Shown here: positions 1-8,876 of the stretch, one piece after another
Layout: every line of letters begins with the position of its first letter
Position numbering within the stretch: the stretch's first letter is position 1
Origin: a virus
Virus record (IMG/VR): IMGVR_UViG_3300028920_000017
Span: 1-37,425 of that record
DNA: 37,425 bases
Strand: one strand, 5' to 3'
Position numbers and translations under genes: made by a program
Notes under the pieces: model-generated
Database searches by the model: none
Told to the model about the DNA's origin: nothing
Seen by the model: the letters and a program-made list of their open reading frames with translations, nothing else

Positions 1-33
1 GGCCGTCGTGGCGGCGGCCGTCGTGGCGGCGGC
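1..33. repeat. Left copy of 33-bp terminal direct repeat, built of 15-bp tandem units
   Basis: These 33 bases are identical to the last 33 bases of the window. They consist of two copies of a 15-bp unit (ggccgtcgtggcggc) plus three bases. In the tape measure frame the unit reads Gly-Arg-Arg-Gly-Gly. The identity shows that the sequence is circular or circularly permuted and was cut at a low-complexity repeat. The real number of units could be larger than assembled. Confidence 0.93.
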
Positions 34-894
34 AAGAATAAAGGGGGCATGACTGTCCTTGAGGGCGGCGCGGAGTCGAAGGGCTTCTATGACATGCCCA
101 GCGGCGCCGAGATGGCGGAAGCCTATGGGATGGACACATACCAGGGGAGTCCTGTCGGAACACCTGACCCTTTCGGCTCTGCCATTGAAGAGATTCAAGC
201 CGAGATGGACGTTCAGGAGAAGGAACGACTCGAAGAACTTCGGGAAAAGGAACTCAAGACACGAGAAGAACTGCTCGAACTCGCCAGAGAGGAGCAAGCG
301 CAACGCGAAGAGGCACGCGAGCGCGAGATGGAACAGGTCCAGGAACTCGGGGCGACATGGGGGCGGACGTTCGACAAGATCTCCGTGGGCGCGGCGAAAC
401 AAAACAAGTGGCTGGGAGTTCTCGCGAAAGCGACGGGCTCTGCCATCGAGAACGCGACGAAAAAGGAGGCCTCCGCAGGCAAGGCCATCGCGAACGTTCT
501 CAGTGAAACGGGTAGCGCCATCTCCACCGAGGCGACTTGGCAGGCGGTCTTCGAGGCTGCGGCCGCTGTCGCTTCTCTCGCTGGCCAGGACTACGCTGGA
601 GCCGCGCTGCATACCGCTGCGGCAGCGATGTATGGGATCGCCGCTGCGACCGCTGGAGGCGGCAGTGGAGGCGGCGCTGCGGGTGCACAATCGAGATCGC
701 GAGTTGCGGCAACTGACAGGTTTACGGGCGGAGCGAACGCGACGGACTGGGGTGGGCGCGGTGGAGGCGATAACAGCGAAATGACAATCAACATCCAAAT
801 GAAAGAGGGCGCTGGCGGGTGGTTCGACGCGATTGTCGAGGAAAACGACCGCGCCTCGATCGACGGACGTCGAAACTTTACGGTGGGATCATGA
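1..894 (+). CDS. Tail tape measure protein, C-terminal part (gene starts at 36454 and crosses the window ends)
   Basis: This is the second half of the tape measure protein. The frame at base 1 is the frame in which the gene leaves the right end of the window, and the 33-bp overlap makes the join seamless; the joined protein is about 610 residues. After the Gly-Arg rich repeat comes a linker, then a long charged helix rich in Glu, Arg and Lys (near 190-350) that should form a coiled coil. An Ala/Gly-rich hydrophobic stretch (about 540-690) follows and could be a membrane-active segment, as in other tape measures. A Gly-rich linker and a short polar end close the protein. Tape measures set tail length and leave the tail at DNA ejection. 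At about 610 residues this one is short, so a short tail is expected. The stop overlaps the next start as ATGA at 891-894. An ATG at 49 is internal. Confidence 0.85.
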   Translation, partial: GRRGGGRRGGGKNKGGMTVLEGGAESKGFYDMPSGAEMAEAYGMDTYQGSPVGTPDPFGSAIEEIQAEMDVQEKERLEELREKELKTREELLELAREEQAQREEAREREMEQVQELGATWGRTFDKISVGAAKQNKWLGVLAKATGSAIENATKKEASAGKAIANVLSETGSAISTEATWQAVFEAAAAVASLAGQDYAGAALHTAAAAMYGIAAATAGGGSGGGAAGAQSRSRVAATDRFTGGANATDWGGRGGGDNSEMTINIQMKEGAGGWFDAIVEENDRASIDGRRNFTVGS

Positions 895-1826
895 CAGCCT
901 ACAAACCGATATTTCTTCGACCGATAGAAATCACGAGTTCGAACAATTCGTGTGAGATGAAACTTTACGATGTTGGCCTTGCTGGGGTGAAAACAGCTGC
1001 GGTGAGTGTCACGACTGGGGTTTATGGCTCCATTGTCAATCTCGCGAGCGCCATTGCTTCCGCCATCACGACCGAGTTCACCGACTGGACCGTGACGGCA
1101 GAGCTCGTCCAGGGGACAGGTTCGAAATCCGACGATCTGTTCATCAAGTGGAGCTTCGCAGACAATGAGGAGAGCGGAACGGAACCAGACACGAAATGGA
1201 ATGAGCTCTATGATATTGTGGGCAGCACGGCTTCGGGATATACCAACGAATCCTTTCTGGAGAATCCACAACACACCTATTCGCAGACGATGACATATCG
1301 CCCTTCCCACATATGGATTCCCACTTATCAGGTAGCGAATCAATCGCGCTTTTTCATATCGCAGCCGGAGTCATATGTTGGGGACATGGCGAAATCTGGA
1401 TTCCTTCATGGAAATCGAAGTGGGCCTACCATCTATTATCGAGATATGTATTTCGTGAATGAGAAAGCGGAGAACGTCTACGCAGAGGCCATAACGAACG
1501 CGCGTAAAGAAAACAGAACGTGGGAATATTTCGCTACGGAATGCAGAGCGGTCGGGATAACAGATGCCGGCAATCCATGTGCAAAGGGATTCTATTTCGT
1601 GCCAGACTGGAACGATATTATCGCAGAATGCGAAGAGACACACAGTGACAATGGAGATGTCAATTTCGATTTGACAGTGTCGCCGGATGAATATGTGTTT
1701 TGTCAGATGGGCGAGAAGGGCGGTCCCGAACCACAGGCTTCAACTCCGACAGGGAAAGCCTATTACTCGATATCCTTTCCGATGCACACCGTGGACTACT
1801 CTGTCTCGTGGACTTACCCAGAATAG
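891..1826 (+). CDS. Tail protein of unknown function downstream of the tape measure (distal-tail position)
   Basis: The protein has 311 residues and starts at 891, where its ATG overlaps the tape measure stop (ATGA). An in-frame start 72 bases upstream lies inside the tape measure gene and is not needed. I do not recognise a family. The sequence is rich in Ser, Thr, Tyr and Trp with no membrane segment or signal peptide, and looks like beta-rich virion protein. In long-tailed phages the gene after the tape measure usually encodes the distal tail protein joining tube to baseplate. That role is inferred from position only. It is followed seven bases later by a very large tail gene. Confidence 0.6.
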   Translation: MTAYKPIFLRPIEITSSNNSCEMKLYDVGLAGVKTAAVSVTTGVYGSIVNLASAIASAITTEFTDWTVTAELVQGTGSKSDDLFIKWSFADNEESGTEPDTKWNELYDIVGSTASGYTNESFLENPQHTYSQTMTYRPSHIWIPTYQVANQSRFFISQPESYVGDMAKSGFLHGNRSGPTIYYRDMYFVNEKAENVYAEAITNARKENRTWEYFATECRAVGITDAGNPCAKGFYFVPDWNDIIAECEETHSDNGDVNFDLTVSPDEYVFCQMGEKGGPEPQASTPTGKAYYSISFPMHTVDYSVSWTYPE

Positions 1827-1833
1827 GTGACTG

Positions 1834-4800
1834 ATGACTGCTCCGACGTTTCGAGAATACCTCCAGAAGGGCGGGGGGAATATTCATTATCTCTTCCATG
1901 TCTCAGGCTATCCATGGGCAGTGGCGACTTCTCAGGCGCTCGTGGATGCACTGGATGACGCAGGCAACCAGGCCGCGCGGAGAACGGTTTTTGGTGACGA
2001 AGAATACTTTAACGAGGTAAGTGTTTATTGGTCAGAAGACACATCACTTTGCCCGATTTTTCCCCTGCTCGAAGTGCCAGGCGCGCAAAAGTTTCAACTT
2101 CACGAAGGGCGGGGCCGACTGGACGGAGGAAACTGGAAAGTCGAGATTCGAGACAAAGAGCTCGGCCACACATGGGAGCACGGGGGTTCGACGATTTTCC
2201 GTGGGCTCCCTGGATTGCATCATGTTCTCGGTCCCGACTATGACTCCACTGTTGGCTGGGGATATCTCACGAGCAATCTGGAGATCGGAGAGGACAGTTT
2301 CACTGTTCAGGAACAGAGCGCTCTCCTGAAGACTGGTATCGACGACGCCTCGACTTTCCCCTTTCGCTTGCTCTGGATTGAGGGCGAGTGTGTCTGCGCA
2401 GACGCCACGGGGACGGAATCAGCACCGGCCTATACCATCGAGATTGCGAAGGATGGATCCGGCAACCTCGGCAGAGGGCTTTTTCGGTCGAAACATCAGA
2501 GCCACTACACCGAGCAACTGGGCGACACTGACCCCATCGTGTCGGATACTCCATTCAGTATAATTGACAAGCCCTGCTGGCTCTGGGCGGTAGTTCTAAA
2601 TGAGGACAACAGCGACATCCTGATCGACCCGGTGATTCTCCGCTCTGGCCAGGTGTCCCCTAATATTCAGACGCGCGACGGCAAGACGACCATCGGAATC
2701 AACGGGCCTTTGAAACAACTCGACCACGAAATCAGAGTGCCTAATTTTGCGGAGCACCTGGCGAAATATATTTTCACGAGACAGGAGTGGGACGGTTCGA
2801 ATTTATGGATGCAAAAGCAGCCGGCCGATCTCTACATTCGCGAGTTCGACAGCGATCACAATCCGACTCAGCACGAGATCTACCTCTGCCCGCGCCATGG
2901 CTCTGGAATGAGTGTTCGCACTTTCAACACGGTGGAAGAGGTGATGGCTGCACTCAATACCGAGTTGAACTATTGTACACTTGGCGACAGCGCACAGAAC
3001 AGCGGTAGCGTAAACCTAACGTATAAATATTCAGTTAGTGAGGGGTATATCTATCAAGAAGAGACGGGCGAAACGGACAATTTTATCTATTATCGCTCGT
3101 GGATTTCCGGACCGCTGGCATGGTTGTTTAACCTCGGAGAGGTGCACCACGGCATCGATTACGCGGTGGGCGACCTCATGGGGTATGCGTCGAACGCTCC
3201 CTGGTTTTTTAAACGTCGAAGCTTTACCGTTCCTCAGGGGACATTCAACGTCGACGGCTATCCGTGGATGTGTTGTGAGGTTTCAGACGCGCTAGTCGAC
3301 CTGCTCTATTTCCTGGAGAGTGAGGAAGACATAGGCATGTCAACTGCTCTAGTTCCGAGAGATGCGTGGATAACACCGTTCTATTATTCATATCCGTTCG
3401 ACGTCGACAAGTGGGAGAATAACGGAAACTGGAAACCGGGATTCGTGCGAAAGCATTACTTGCCAACAGACACTCTCTATTTCAAACAGGGGACGAACCT
3501 GGACAATATCAATGTCGGTGACAAGTTCATTCTCGGTCGCGATTCGGATTGGAAGAAACGCCCGCGAATTTTGAAACAGGAAGTCGACTCGAAGGACACA
3601 GATTCCGACGATTATCCCTACATCACCATACCAGAAGGTGATTATTTATACCCCGATGGAAATCTGGACGCGAGTTCTTCCTATTATGGCGTAGGCCTCT
3701 ATTACATCCCTGCGATGGAAACGGACATATCGGACAAAGATGGCGATGAGTACACCCCTAACATGGTCGGCCCCACCGAGTCGCTGAAGTTCGCGACACA
3801 GTGGAACTCTGTTCTCCCCTTCGAAAACACCGAGGACCCGTGGATATTGACTCAGACGACCAGGGGCGAATCGAATGTTATTTCCGACCCATTCCGCGCT
3901 GTCCTCGGAGACGACGGGGCAAGCTACACTTTCGCGCCATATCTGACTCTTTCAAACGTGATCGGCTTTTCGGACGAAAGCACGGAAGATGTCGATTCGT
4001 GGATTGATTGGGATTCACTCGACGACTTCAGCGGGAGCGTTCTCCCCGGGAAACAGATGTATAAAATCGCCCTGACCGGTGATTTCAATCTGTTGAGTCA
4101 ATTTTTCAACGAACTCGTGTTCCACGGAATCATGCCGACTTATGAATGGGACAGCAGTGTCGGTCACTACATGATTCGATTTCGTGAAATCGGACCGATC
4201 AACATCACCGAGGCGAATAATAGCGGGAGGGTTTTGACTGAAGATACAATCCTTAGAAACTCGCAGATGGTCGAAACGCACAATGACACATGGATGTTTA
4301 ATAAACTCGTCGCCCGCTGCAATGAAAAGCAAGGTGATTTTTACGGCAACATTGTCGTCGATTACAAAAGCGGGAACGTCGCGAATCGGAATGCAGCGCG
4401 CACACTGAAAACCGAATCTGGCCTTTCGTATATTCAGGGAATTAACAATCTCCCAGATTCAGACATCGAATACATCACGAAGCGCTACACGTCATTACTT
4501 CGACACCTTGCCGTTCCCAACATCCAATACTCAGTGAAGACGAATCTCGCAGCCATGGTCGACCTGGCGGTGGGGAGAGAGTGTCTGGTCACTGACTCGA
4601 CGGGGTACTATCCTTTCTCGCACGAACAAGGATTGTCCGAAGCTCCCGCGCTCGTCACTGCGATGTCGGTAGACCTGGCAAAGTGCGAATGCAAAATCAC
4701 CGCGCGATTGACGAAAAACCAGACGAAGGGATTCGCCCCCGCGTGCTATGTCACTGAGAGTGACAAGCAGACGGACGGAGTCACCATCGTTTGTACCTGC

Positions 4801-5199
4801 ACCGCGAATTACTTCAGCGCGAGTGGAGACCGCTGGGACTGCACCTATTTCGACTGTTACGAATACAATCCTAGCACCGGTGTTTATACTGCGAAAACTT
4901 GTTCATGTGGTGATTACAAGGTCATCGCGTTCGCCAGAAATAAAACTGGGTCAAGCTGGGAGCCCACCTTGATGAACTTTGATGTCACTGCCGTTGACAC
5001 AACTGACGGCAACTCGATCACTCTCGTCGACCAGGACACCGGTGCGGCAAATTATGACGCATGGAGCGAATCGGACGAGCACATTATCATTTTTGATACC
5101 TATGATAATTGTGAAGATTGTCAGCAGAAATATATTTTCTTCGCAGACGACAACAACAAAGTGGGAACATCGGATGAGCTCGGCACGAGGTGGGTATAA
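1834..5199 (+). CDS. Large tail tip or central hub protein (1121 aa)
   Basis: At 1121 residues this is the largest protein of the phage. It is the second gene after the tape measure, where siphoviruses encode the tail hub or baseplate protein that contacts the host. The start is preceded by AGGTGA three bases away. The body is acidic and aromatic, with many Asp, Tyr and Trp residues. No peptidase or lysozyme motif was recognised. The last 140 residues are cysteine-rich, with several CxC, CxxC and CxxxC groups near residues 985-1030 and again near 1095 (CEDCQQK). This suggests a disulphide-bonded or metal-binding terminal module. The assignment rests on size, position and composition. The stop overlaps the next start (TAATG at 5197-5201). 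Confidence 0.62.
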   Translation: MTAPTFREYLQKGGGNIHYLFHVSGYPWAVATSQALVDALDDAGNQAARRTVFGDEEYFNEVSVYWSEDTSLCPIFPLLEVPGAQKFQLHEGRGRLDGGNWKVEIRDKELGHTWEHGGSTIFRGLPGLHHVLGPDYDSTVGWGYLTSNLEIGEDSFTVQEQSALLKTGIDDASTFPFRLLWIEGECVCADATGTESAPAYTIEIAKDGSGNLGRGLFRSKHQSHYTEQLGDTDPIVSDTPFSIIDKPCWLWAVVLNEDNSDILIDPVILRSGQVSPNIQTRDGKTTIGINGPLKQLDHEIRVPNFAEHLAKYIFTRQEWDGSNLWMQKQPADLYIREFDSDHNPTQHEIYLCPRHGSGMSVRTFNTVEEVMAALNTELNYCTLGDSAQNSGSVNLTYKYSVSEGYIYQEETGETDNFIYYRSWISGPLAWLFNLGEVHHGIDYAVGDLMGYASNAPWFFKRRSFTVPQGTFNVDGYPWMCCEVSDALVDLLYFLESEEDIGMSTALVPRDAWITPFYYSYPFDVDKWENNGNWKPGFVRKHYLPTDTLYFKQGTNLDNINVGDKFILGRDSDWKKRPRILKQEVDSKDTDSDDYPYITIPEGDYLYPDGNLDASSSYYGVGLYYIPAMETDISDKDGDEYTPNMVGPTESLKFATQWNSVLPFENTEDPWILTQTTRGESNVISDPFRAVLGDDGASYTFAPYLTLSNVIGFSDESTEDVDSWIDWDSLDDFSGSVLPGKQMYKIALTGDFNLLSQFFNELVFHGIMPTYEWDSSVGHYMIRFREIGPINITEANNSGRVLTEDTILRNSQMVETHNDTWMFNKLVARCNEKQGDFYGNIVVDYKSGNVANRNAARTLKTESGLSYIQGINNLPDSDIEYITKRYTSLLRHLAVPNIQYSVKTNLAAMVDLAVGRECLVTDSTGYYPFSHEQGLSEAPALVTAMSVDLAKCECKITARLTKNQTKGFAPACYVTESDKQTDGVTIVCTCTANYFSASGDRWDCTYFDCYEYNPSTGVYTAKTCSCGDYKVIAFARNKTGSSWEPTLMNFDVTAVDTTDGNSITLVDQDTGAANYDAWSESDEHIIIFDTYDNCEDCQQKYIFFADDNNKVGTSDELGTRWV

Positions 5200-5810
5200 T
5201 GGCGAAACCAACGGGAGCGATCAGCACTAAAACAGTTTATTACAACATGGCAGAGGACAGCTATGGTCCCGATGCTGATTCACCACAGGAGATGTATTTC
5301 ATTTTTAGGGCGCAGTTGATACACCCAGATTTTGCAACGTCGAACGTGCCTGGACAATACATGTCTCACACAGTTGACAGAGAGGTAGAAATTACAAATA
5401 GCGGCAGCTACTCTGAATATTGGTACATCGGAGATTCTGTTTATGGTGCGTTTGCTGACCACCCACACACTGCTACTGCGAGTGGTACGCTTAGTGATTC
5501 CGAGATAGCCGAACCCAAACCCAAGACGTTAGAGAATGGTATCCACTATATTATTGCCAAGTGCAAGGCGTTCAGCACAGTTGCCGTCGGAGATGTGGTT
5601 GTCGAGCATATCACCTTCGAGGCGAAAAATGATACCGAATATTCTGGCGATGGCGTGGAGATGTTGAAACGCAGTGGAGATCGCCTTTACGCTCCAGACT
5701 ATCCGTGTTCCGCCTGGCATGTGATGAAAGCACTCGTCGCGACGCAGGAAAAAATGCTCTATGAAAGCCGCCCTTGTTTTTGTGTGCCTGTTTTTGGAGA
5801 CGCGACATAA
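5199..5810 (+). CDS. Tail-region protein of unknown function (203 aa)
   Basis: I do not recognise this protein. The start chosen is the ATG at 5199, which overlaps the previous stop and has GAGG eight bases upstream. A GTG nine bases earlier would add three residues and sits closer to that site. The protein is Ser/Thr/Tyr-rich with no membrane segment, and resembles neither a lytic enzyme nor a known fibre. Its place between the tail hub and the next structural gene suggests a tail tip or adhesin part. It ends with TAATG overlap into the next gene, so translation is probably coupled. Confidence 0.6.
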   Translation: MAKPTGAISTKTVYYNMAEDSYGPDADSPQEMYFIFRAQLIHPDFATSNVPGQYMSHTVDREVEITNSGSYSEYWYIGDSVYGAFADHPHTATASGTLSDSEIAEPKPKTLENGIHYIIAKCKAFSTVAVGDVVVEHITFEAKNDTEYSGDGVEMLKRSGDRLYAPDYPCSAWHVMKALVATQEKMLYESRPCFCVPVFGDAT

Positions 5811-7012
5811 TGCCTAAACACATCAAAAGTCCACGACTGGGCGAGCAAAAGCACGGATACATCGGGGAAAGTCCATCCATCACATACGTGGGAAATCCCA
5901 TTATGGAGGCGCACCAGTACCTGAACAACTTCAGTCAGTCCGGGCAGATTTTCAGTTACTCCGGGCCCCCAGATGACACGAAAAACGATACTCCGGGCGC
6001 GGGGCCAGGTGAGTCGGATTATGTCGAGGGGACGTTTTATGTGATTCTCGGAGGTGCGGATAAAAACGACACGAGTCGACCGAACCGAAATCTTGGCGGG
6101 GCTTTGCTCCCCTGGAAATTTGACGCCGACTGGGACGGGAGCGCGTGGGATGGCGAGGTCAGTGTGAAGTGGCTCCCGCCCGGTGGGAGTTCCCAGACGA
6201 TTGTCGGGCCGATTTATGCGGAGTCCTCTGGCTTGTCTAGCGTCGGATACCAGGTGGCGTATCAGCCGAAAACTCCGATTCCGTTCAAACTTCACAAACC
6301 ATATGATGGAACGAACGAAAATTTCAGCTACAATCCCGCTGCGAACTATTATAACGTGGGGGTTCTAACGACGAAGGGAATTCAAACGGCAGCGCTCGGG
6401 ATCTGGACCATGCCTGATTCATATCTCACGGAGGCGCAACATTATTGGTTCAGCGATGCCGCTCATTCCTATCTCGCGGCGGGGCGGTGTATCCGTGGCT
6501 ACACAGGCACCGGAGAGCCATCTCTGGGCGATTTAATCCACTACGTAGGTGATACACCAAAGAGCGATTCCCTGCTCTGGAATACACAGCGGTGCCTGTT
6601 TCAGTGGGGCCACCCCGTGGGAGTGTGGAGCGATGGCAACACCGCTGGCGATTATGAGGAGCTCTACACTGGCGCTCGATACGTGGTGCGCCCGCAGAAC
6701 TTCAGAGGGCAACCGAATACCGAGACGACCTATTGCGAGCCAGCCATCGTAGTGACGTCGACGGGGGCCAGCTCCGGAGACAAAGCTTATGTGAGAATCA
6801 CGAGCTACGATTCCACACCGAGCCAGATTGGGCAGTGGGAATGCGGTTTCTATGCGAACTCCGCAGAGTTGTGCAATCCGACAGACGGTAGCCCGAACGC
6901 GCTCGAAATCAATGCGAGCGATGAGAGCTATATCCAAATCGAAATGAAGCCATCCAGTAGCGGTGAGGTGCTTCTCCACACCGTCGCACTATGGCAAGCA
7001 CCGGAGTGGTAA
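5810..7012 (+). CDS. Putative tail tip or receptor-binding protein (400 aa)
   Basis: This is a 400-residue protein starting at the ATG that overlaps the previous stop, with GGAG about ten bases upstream. The sequence is rich in Gly, Ser, Thr, Tyr and Trp and poor in charge clusters, as expected for a beta-rich exposed virion protein. No collagen repeats, chaperone domain or enzyme motif are visible. It is the last sizeable structural gene before the holin-like gene, a usual place for receptor-binding proteins. The function is inferred from position and composition alone, and the N-terminal 100 residues give no homology that I recognise. Confidence 0.55.
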   Translation: MPKHIKSPRLGEQKHGYIGESPSITYVGNPIMEAHQYLNNFSQSGQIFSYSGPPDDTKNDTPGAGPGESDYVEGTFYVILGGADKNDTSRPNRNLGGALLPWKFDADWDGSAWDGEVSVKWLPPGGSSQTIVGPIYAESSGLSSVGYQVAYQPKTPIPFKLHKPYDGTNENFSYNPAANYYNVGVLTTKGIQTAALGIWTMPDSYLTEAQHYWFSDAAHSYLAAGRCIRGYTGTGEPSLGDLIHYVGDTPKSDSLLWNTQRCLFQWGHPVGVWSDGNTAGDYEELYTGARYVVRPQNFRGQPNTETTYCEPAIVVTSTGASSGDKAYVRITSYDSTPSQIGQWECGFYANSAELCNPTDGSPNALEINASDESYIQIEMKPSSSGEVLLHTVALWQAPEW

Positions 7013-7330
7013 ATGGGCGAGTTTACGGGGGTTCACAGAAAGATTGACGAGCTGTCGACGACTATGCAGCGACAGGTCCGGAAAGTCGGAGACGACGTCA
7101 GTTACATGAAAGGCAAACTCGATGCGACTCTGCCCACTCTCGCCAGAACAACGCAAGTCCAGACGATGATACATGATCACAAAAACGACTGTAGGAGAAG
7201 TATAATGCCGAAGTCAAATCAGGAGATTGGAAAGCAGATTGCGAAAATCGGGGCGCTAATCGGAACTCTTGCTGCGGCGATTTGGGCGCTTGTGGAGCTT
7301 CTCAGCGGGGGCGGGGTCGCCGGCCCGTAG
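7013..7330 (+). CDS. Holin-like membrane protein (XhlA-type layout)
   Basis: The protein has 105 residues: a charged, helical N-terminal 70 residues (many Lys, Arg, Asp) and one clear membrane segment at about 77-97 (rich in Ala, Ile, Leu, with one Trp), then a short Gly-rich tail. This matches the layout of XhlA-like lysis proteins. The start directly follows the previous stop. It is the last rightward late gene, where holins often sit. Its last 75 bases overlap the end of a convergent gene on the other strand. An anchor for a tail or lysis protein is an alternative. No endolysin follows on the same strand, but a candidate lies just across the convergent junction. Confidence 0.5.
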   Translation: MGEFTGVHRKIDELSTTMQRQVRKVGDDVSYMKGKLDATLPTLARTTQVQTMIHDHKNDCRRSIMPKSNQEIGKQIAKIGALIGTLAAAIWALVELLSGGGVAGP

Positions 7331-7603
7331 CACATAGATAGACACTTTATCGAGTTCAACTCGAATCGGTCCATGACAATGCGGGCAATATGCCACGTTC
7401 GAATCGTTAGAAGTTTTCTCCACTCCGTTTCCACCATTCTTCGGAGCGCCTCGCTTCAATTTCCTTTTGACCATGCAGTCCAGACAGTAACTAGAGATTC
7501 CCGACTTCGTTCTTTTGTCGGGTGGAAACTCCTTTAAATACTTCATTTCGCCGCATTCTTTGCATTCTTTTTTGAGCTTCGTTCCTTTTTTTAGACCTGC
7601 CAT
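7256..7603 (-). CDS. Small zinc-ribbon-like protein
   Basis: This 115-residue basic protein has two CxxC pairs in the N-terminal half (CKECGE near 14-19 and CLDCM near 40-44), spaced as in a zinc finger. A third pair (CPHCH) lies near residue 73. Such short treble-clef or zinc-ribbon proteins are common in phages, often near HNH nucleases, but no HNH triad is visible here. The start has AGGG upstream. It is the last gene of the leftward operon, and its 3' end overlaps the holin-like gene by 75 bases in convergent orientation. The function is unknown. Confidence 0.6.
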   Translation of the reverse strand: MAGLKKGTKLKKECKECGEMKYLKEFPPDKRTKSGISSYCLDCMVKRKLKRGAPKNGGNGVEKTSNDSNVAYCPHCHGPIRVELDKVSIYVLRAGDPAPAEKLHKRPNRRSKSSD

Positions 7604-7623
7604 TCTAAGTCCCTTTCGCCTTT

Positions 7624-8211
7624 CTAACCCCAGTAATCCACGACCACGTGTCCCGGAATTAGTCGTTTATTCTCGAAGAACCAATTACTTCTCTTTCCAA
7701 CATCAATAATCTTTATCCCCCAAGGAAACTTTTTTGGCAAGTTCTCATGACTTGCCCAGTCTGAAATCCGAGGTTTGCGAAGATTGAGAACCTCTGCGGG
7801 AGGTTCGAGAAGTCCAAGCTGGAAGTCTTCAATTGTTGTTCCCGCTTCTAGTCCGATTTGACTCCATGTCAGAGAACTGATTCTTTCGCGACGTCGGAAT
7901 TTCTGTTCAGTTGTGTATTCGGTGTTCGCGTATTTTCTCGCCAGATCCCCGTTTCGATACCACCTCGGATTGATGGGCTGGGAGAATCGCCGCACAAGAT
8001 ACTTAAACGACCTCCATTTCTCCCGCTGTCGGTGAAGAAAGAAACGATTCAGCATCGCCCAACACATGCAGGAAATCTCTTCTCCCGTGACGTTCTTCCC
8101 ACTTTCTCCCACCGCCATTCTCCCGAGCCACAGTGCCATGTCGTCGTCGATTTGGACCGACCTCTTCGAACTAAAGTTGTCGGGGCCGATATATCGATAG
8201 GTGGCTAACAT
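7624..8211 (-). CDS. Putative cell-wall hydrolase (endolysin candidate)
   Basis: The 195-residue protein begins with a segment resembling the start of lysozyme-fold or SleB-type cell-wall hydrolases. It has LGRMAVGES around residue 28-37, with a Glu in the usual catalytic place, followed by a helix ending in a LNR motif near 53-55. A basic middle part (RFSQPINPRW near 74) and an RISDWAS stretch near 147 recall phage cell-wall enzymes of unstudied families that I have seen in deltaproteobacterial phages; this is memory, not a search. It sits just across from the holin-like gene, at the far end of the leftward operon. The start overlaps the previous gene by seven bases. A second enzyme candidate lies at 9993-10571. 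Confidence 0.45.
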   Translation of the reverse strand: MLATYRYIGPDNFSSKRSVQIDDDMALWLGRMAVGESGKNVTGEEISCMCWAMLNRFFLHRQREKWRSFKYLVRRFSQPINPRWYRNGDLARKYANTEYTTEQKFRRRERISSLTWSQIGLEAGTTIEDFQLGLLEPPAEVLNLRKPRISDWASHENLPKKFPWGIKIIDVGKRSNWFFENKRLIPGHVVVDYWG

Positions 8212-8414
8212 TTTCTCATATAGGGGCGGTATATGATTTCCATGTTGTCAGAACGCCTGTAAACTAACTTCGTCGTTCCCTCCACTGTTTCGCAGCTGCG
8301 ATAGACGGAGAAGTCTTTTTCGTCGCAATACCAGCGCTCCATGATGTCGGCCTTTCTCCATGTCCCCCCGAGTTCATCCCCGAGTATGTTGTGAACTTTC
8401 TTATGTCTGCTCAT
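8205..8414 (-). CDS. Small hypothetical protein (69 aa)
   Basis: The start chosen is the ATG at 8414 (MSRHKKV), which overlaps the previous stop as ATGA and has GGAG seven bases upstream. A longer reading from 8513 would bury it in the neighbouring gene. The protein is basic and aromatic (Trp, Tyr) with no recognised family. It is one of a chain of tiny genes linked by four-base overlaps in the leftward operon. Such genes in phages often affect host functions, but nothing in the sequence says which. Confidence 0.5.
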   Translation of the reverse strand: MSRHKKVHNILGDELGGTWRKADIMERWYCDEKDFSVYRSCETVEGTTKLVYRRSDNMEIIYRPYMRKC

Positions 8415-8584
8415 CTCTGCTCCTTCGCGCTGGGCCACTTCGGGTGTTCCCTTACTGCGTGATAAAGCTCCGTAGCCCTGTCGTGCGTGGAGGCCCGGTC
8501 TCCCATGAACCACGACGCCACGTAGCGAATAGCCGCTTCTATGATTCTGTCTTCAATCCTTTTTCGTTTTTTGGAACCCCACAT
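8411..8584 (-). CDS. Small basic hypothetical protein (57 aa)
   Basis: The start is probably the ATG at 8584 (MWGSKKRKR), with AAGGG six bases upstream; two earlier ATGs (8596, 8608) lack a ribosome-binding site. The protein opens with a basic cluster followed by helical sequence and ends KEQR. It overlaps the end of the preceding gene by 32 bases and is linked to the next by ATGA. No family recognised. Confidence 0.45.
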   Translation of the reverse strand: MWGSKKRKRIEDRIIEAAIRYVASWFMGDRASTHDRATELYHAVREHPKWPSAKEQR

Positions 8585-8876
8585 ATCGCCCTTCATTTCG
8601 TTTCGCATTCATTAGCATACCGAGAACCTGTCTGCGCGCAATATCGTAAACCTCATGTGCACTTTCGTTCTTAAGCAGATTGGCCCGGTGAACGATTTCA
8701 ATTGCGATTGCCCCGAGGGTGTCTTTCAAATGGGAACGTTTGATGTCGTGGATTCGTGCGAACCTGGCTAGGTATATCTCATCATAACGTTTGTCCCAGT
8801 CGAAAACACCCTCCCAAATCAGCGGGGCGAGTCGTGCTCCTATCTCTCTGTACATCTTTGTTTTGTATGGTGTCAT
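8553..8876 (-). CDS. Hypothetical helical protein (107 aa)
   Basis: The start is the ATG at 8876 (MTPYKTKM), preceded by AGAGG and overlapping the previous stop as ATGA. The protein is mostly alpha-helical and basic, with no Cys pairs and no membrane segment. I do not recognise it. It lies in the chain of small leftward genes between the two cell-wall enzyme candidates. Confidence 0.5.
   Translation of the reverse strand: MTPYKTKMYREIGARLAPLIWEGVFDWDKRYDEIYLARFARIHDIKRSHLKDTLGAIAIEIVHRANLLKNESAHEVYDIARRQVLGMLMNAKRNEGRYVGFQKTKKD

Noticed and set aside
591-1343. 250-residue frame on the minus strand
   Set aside because: It is antisense to the tape measure end and the following tail gene, has no ribosome site, and shows the Pro/Arg/Ala pattern of a shadow frame.
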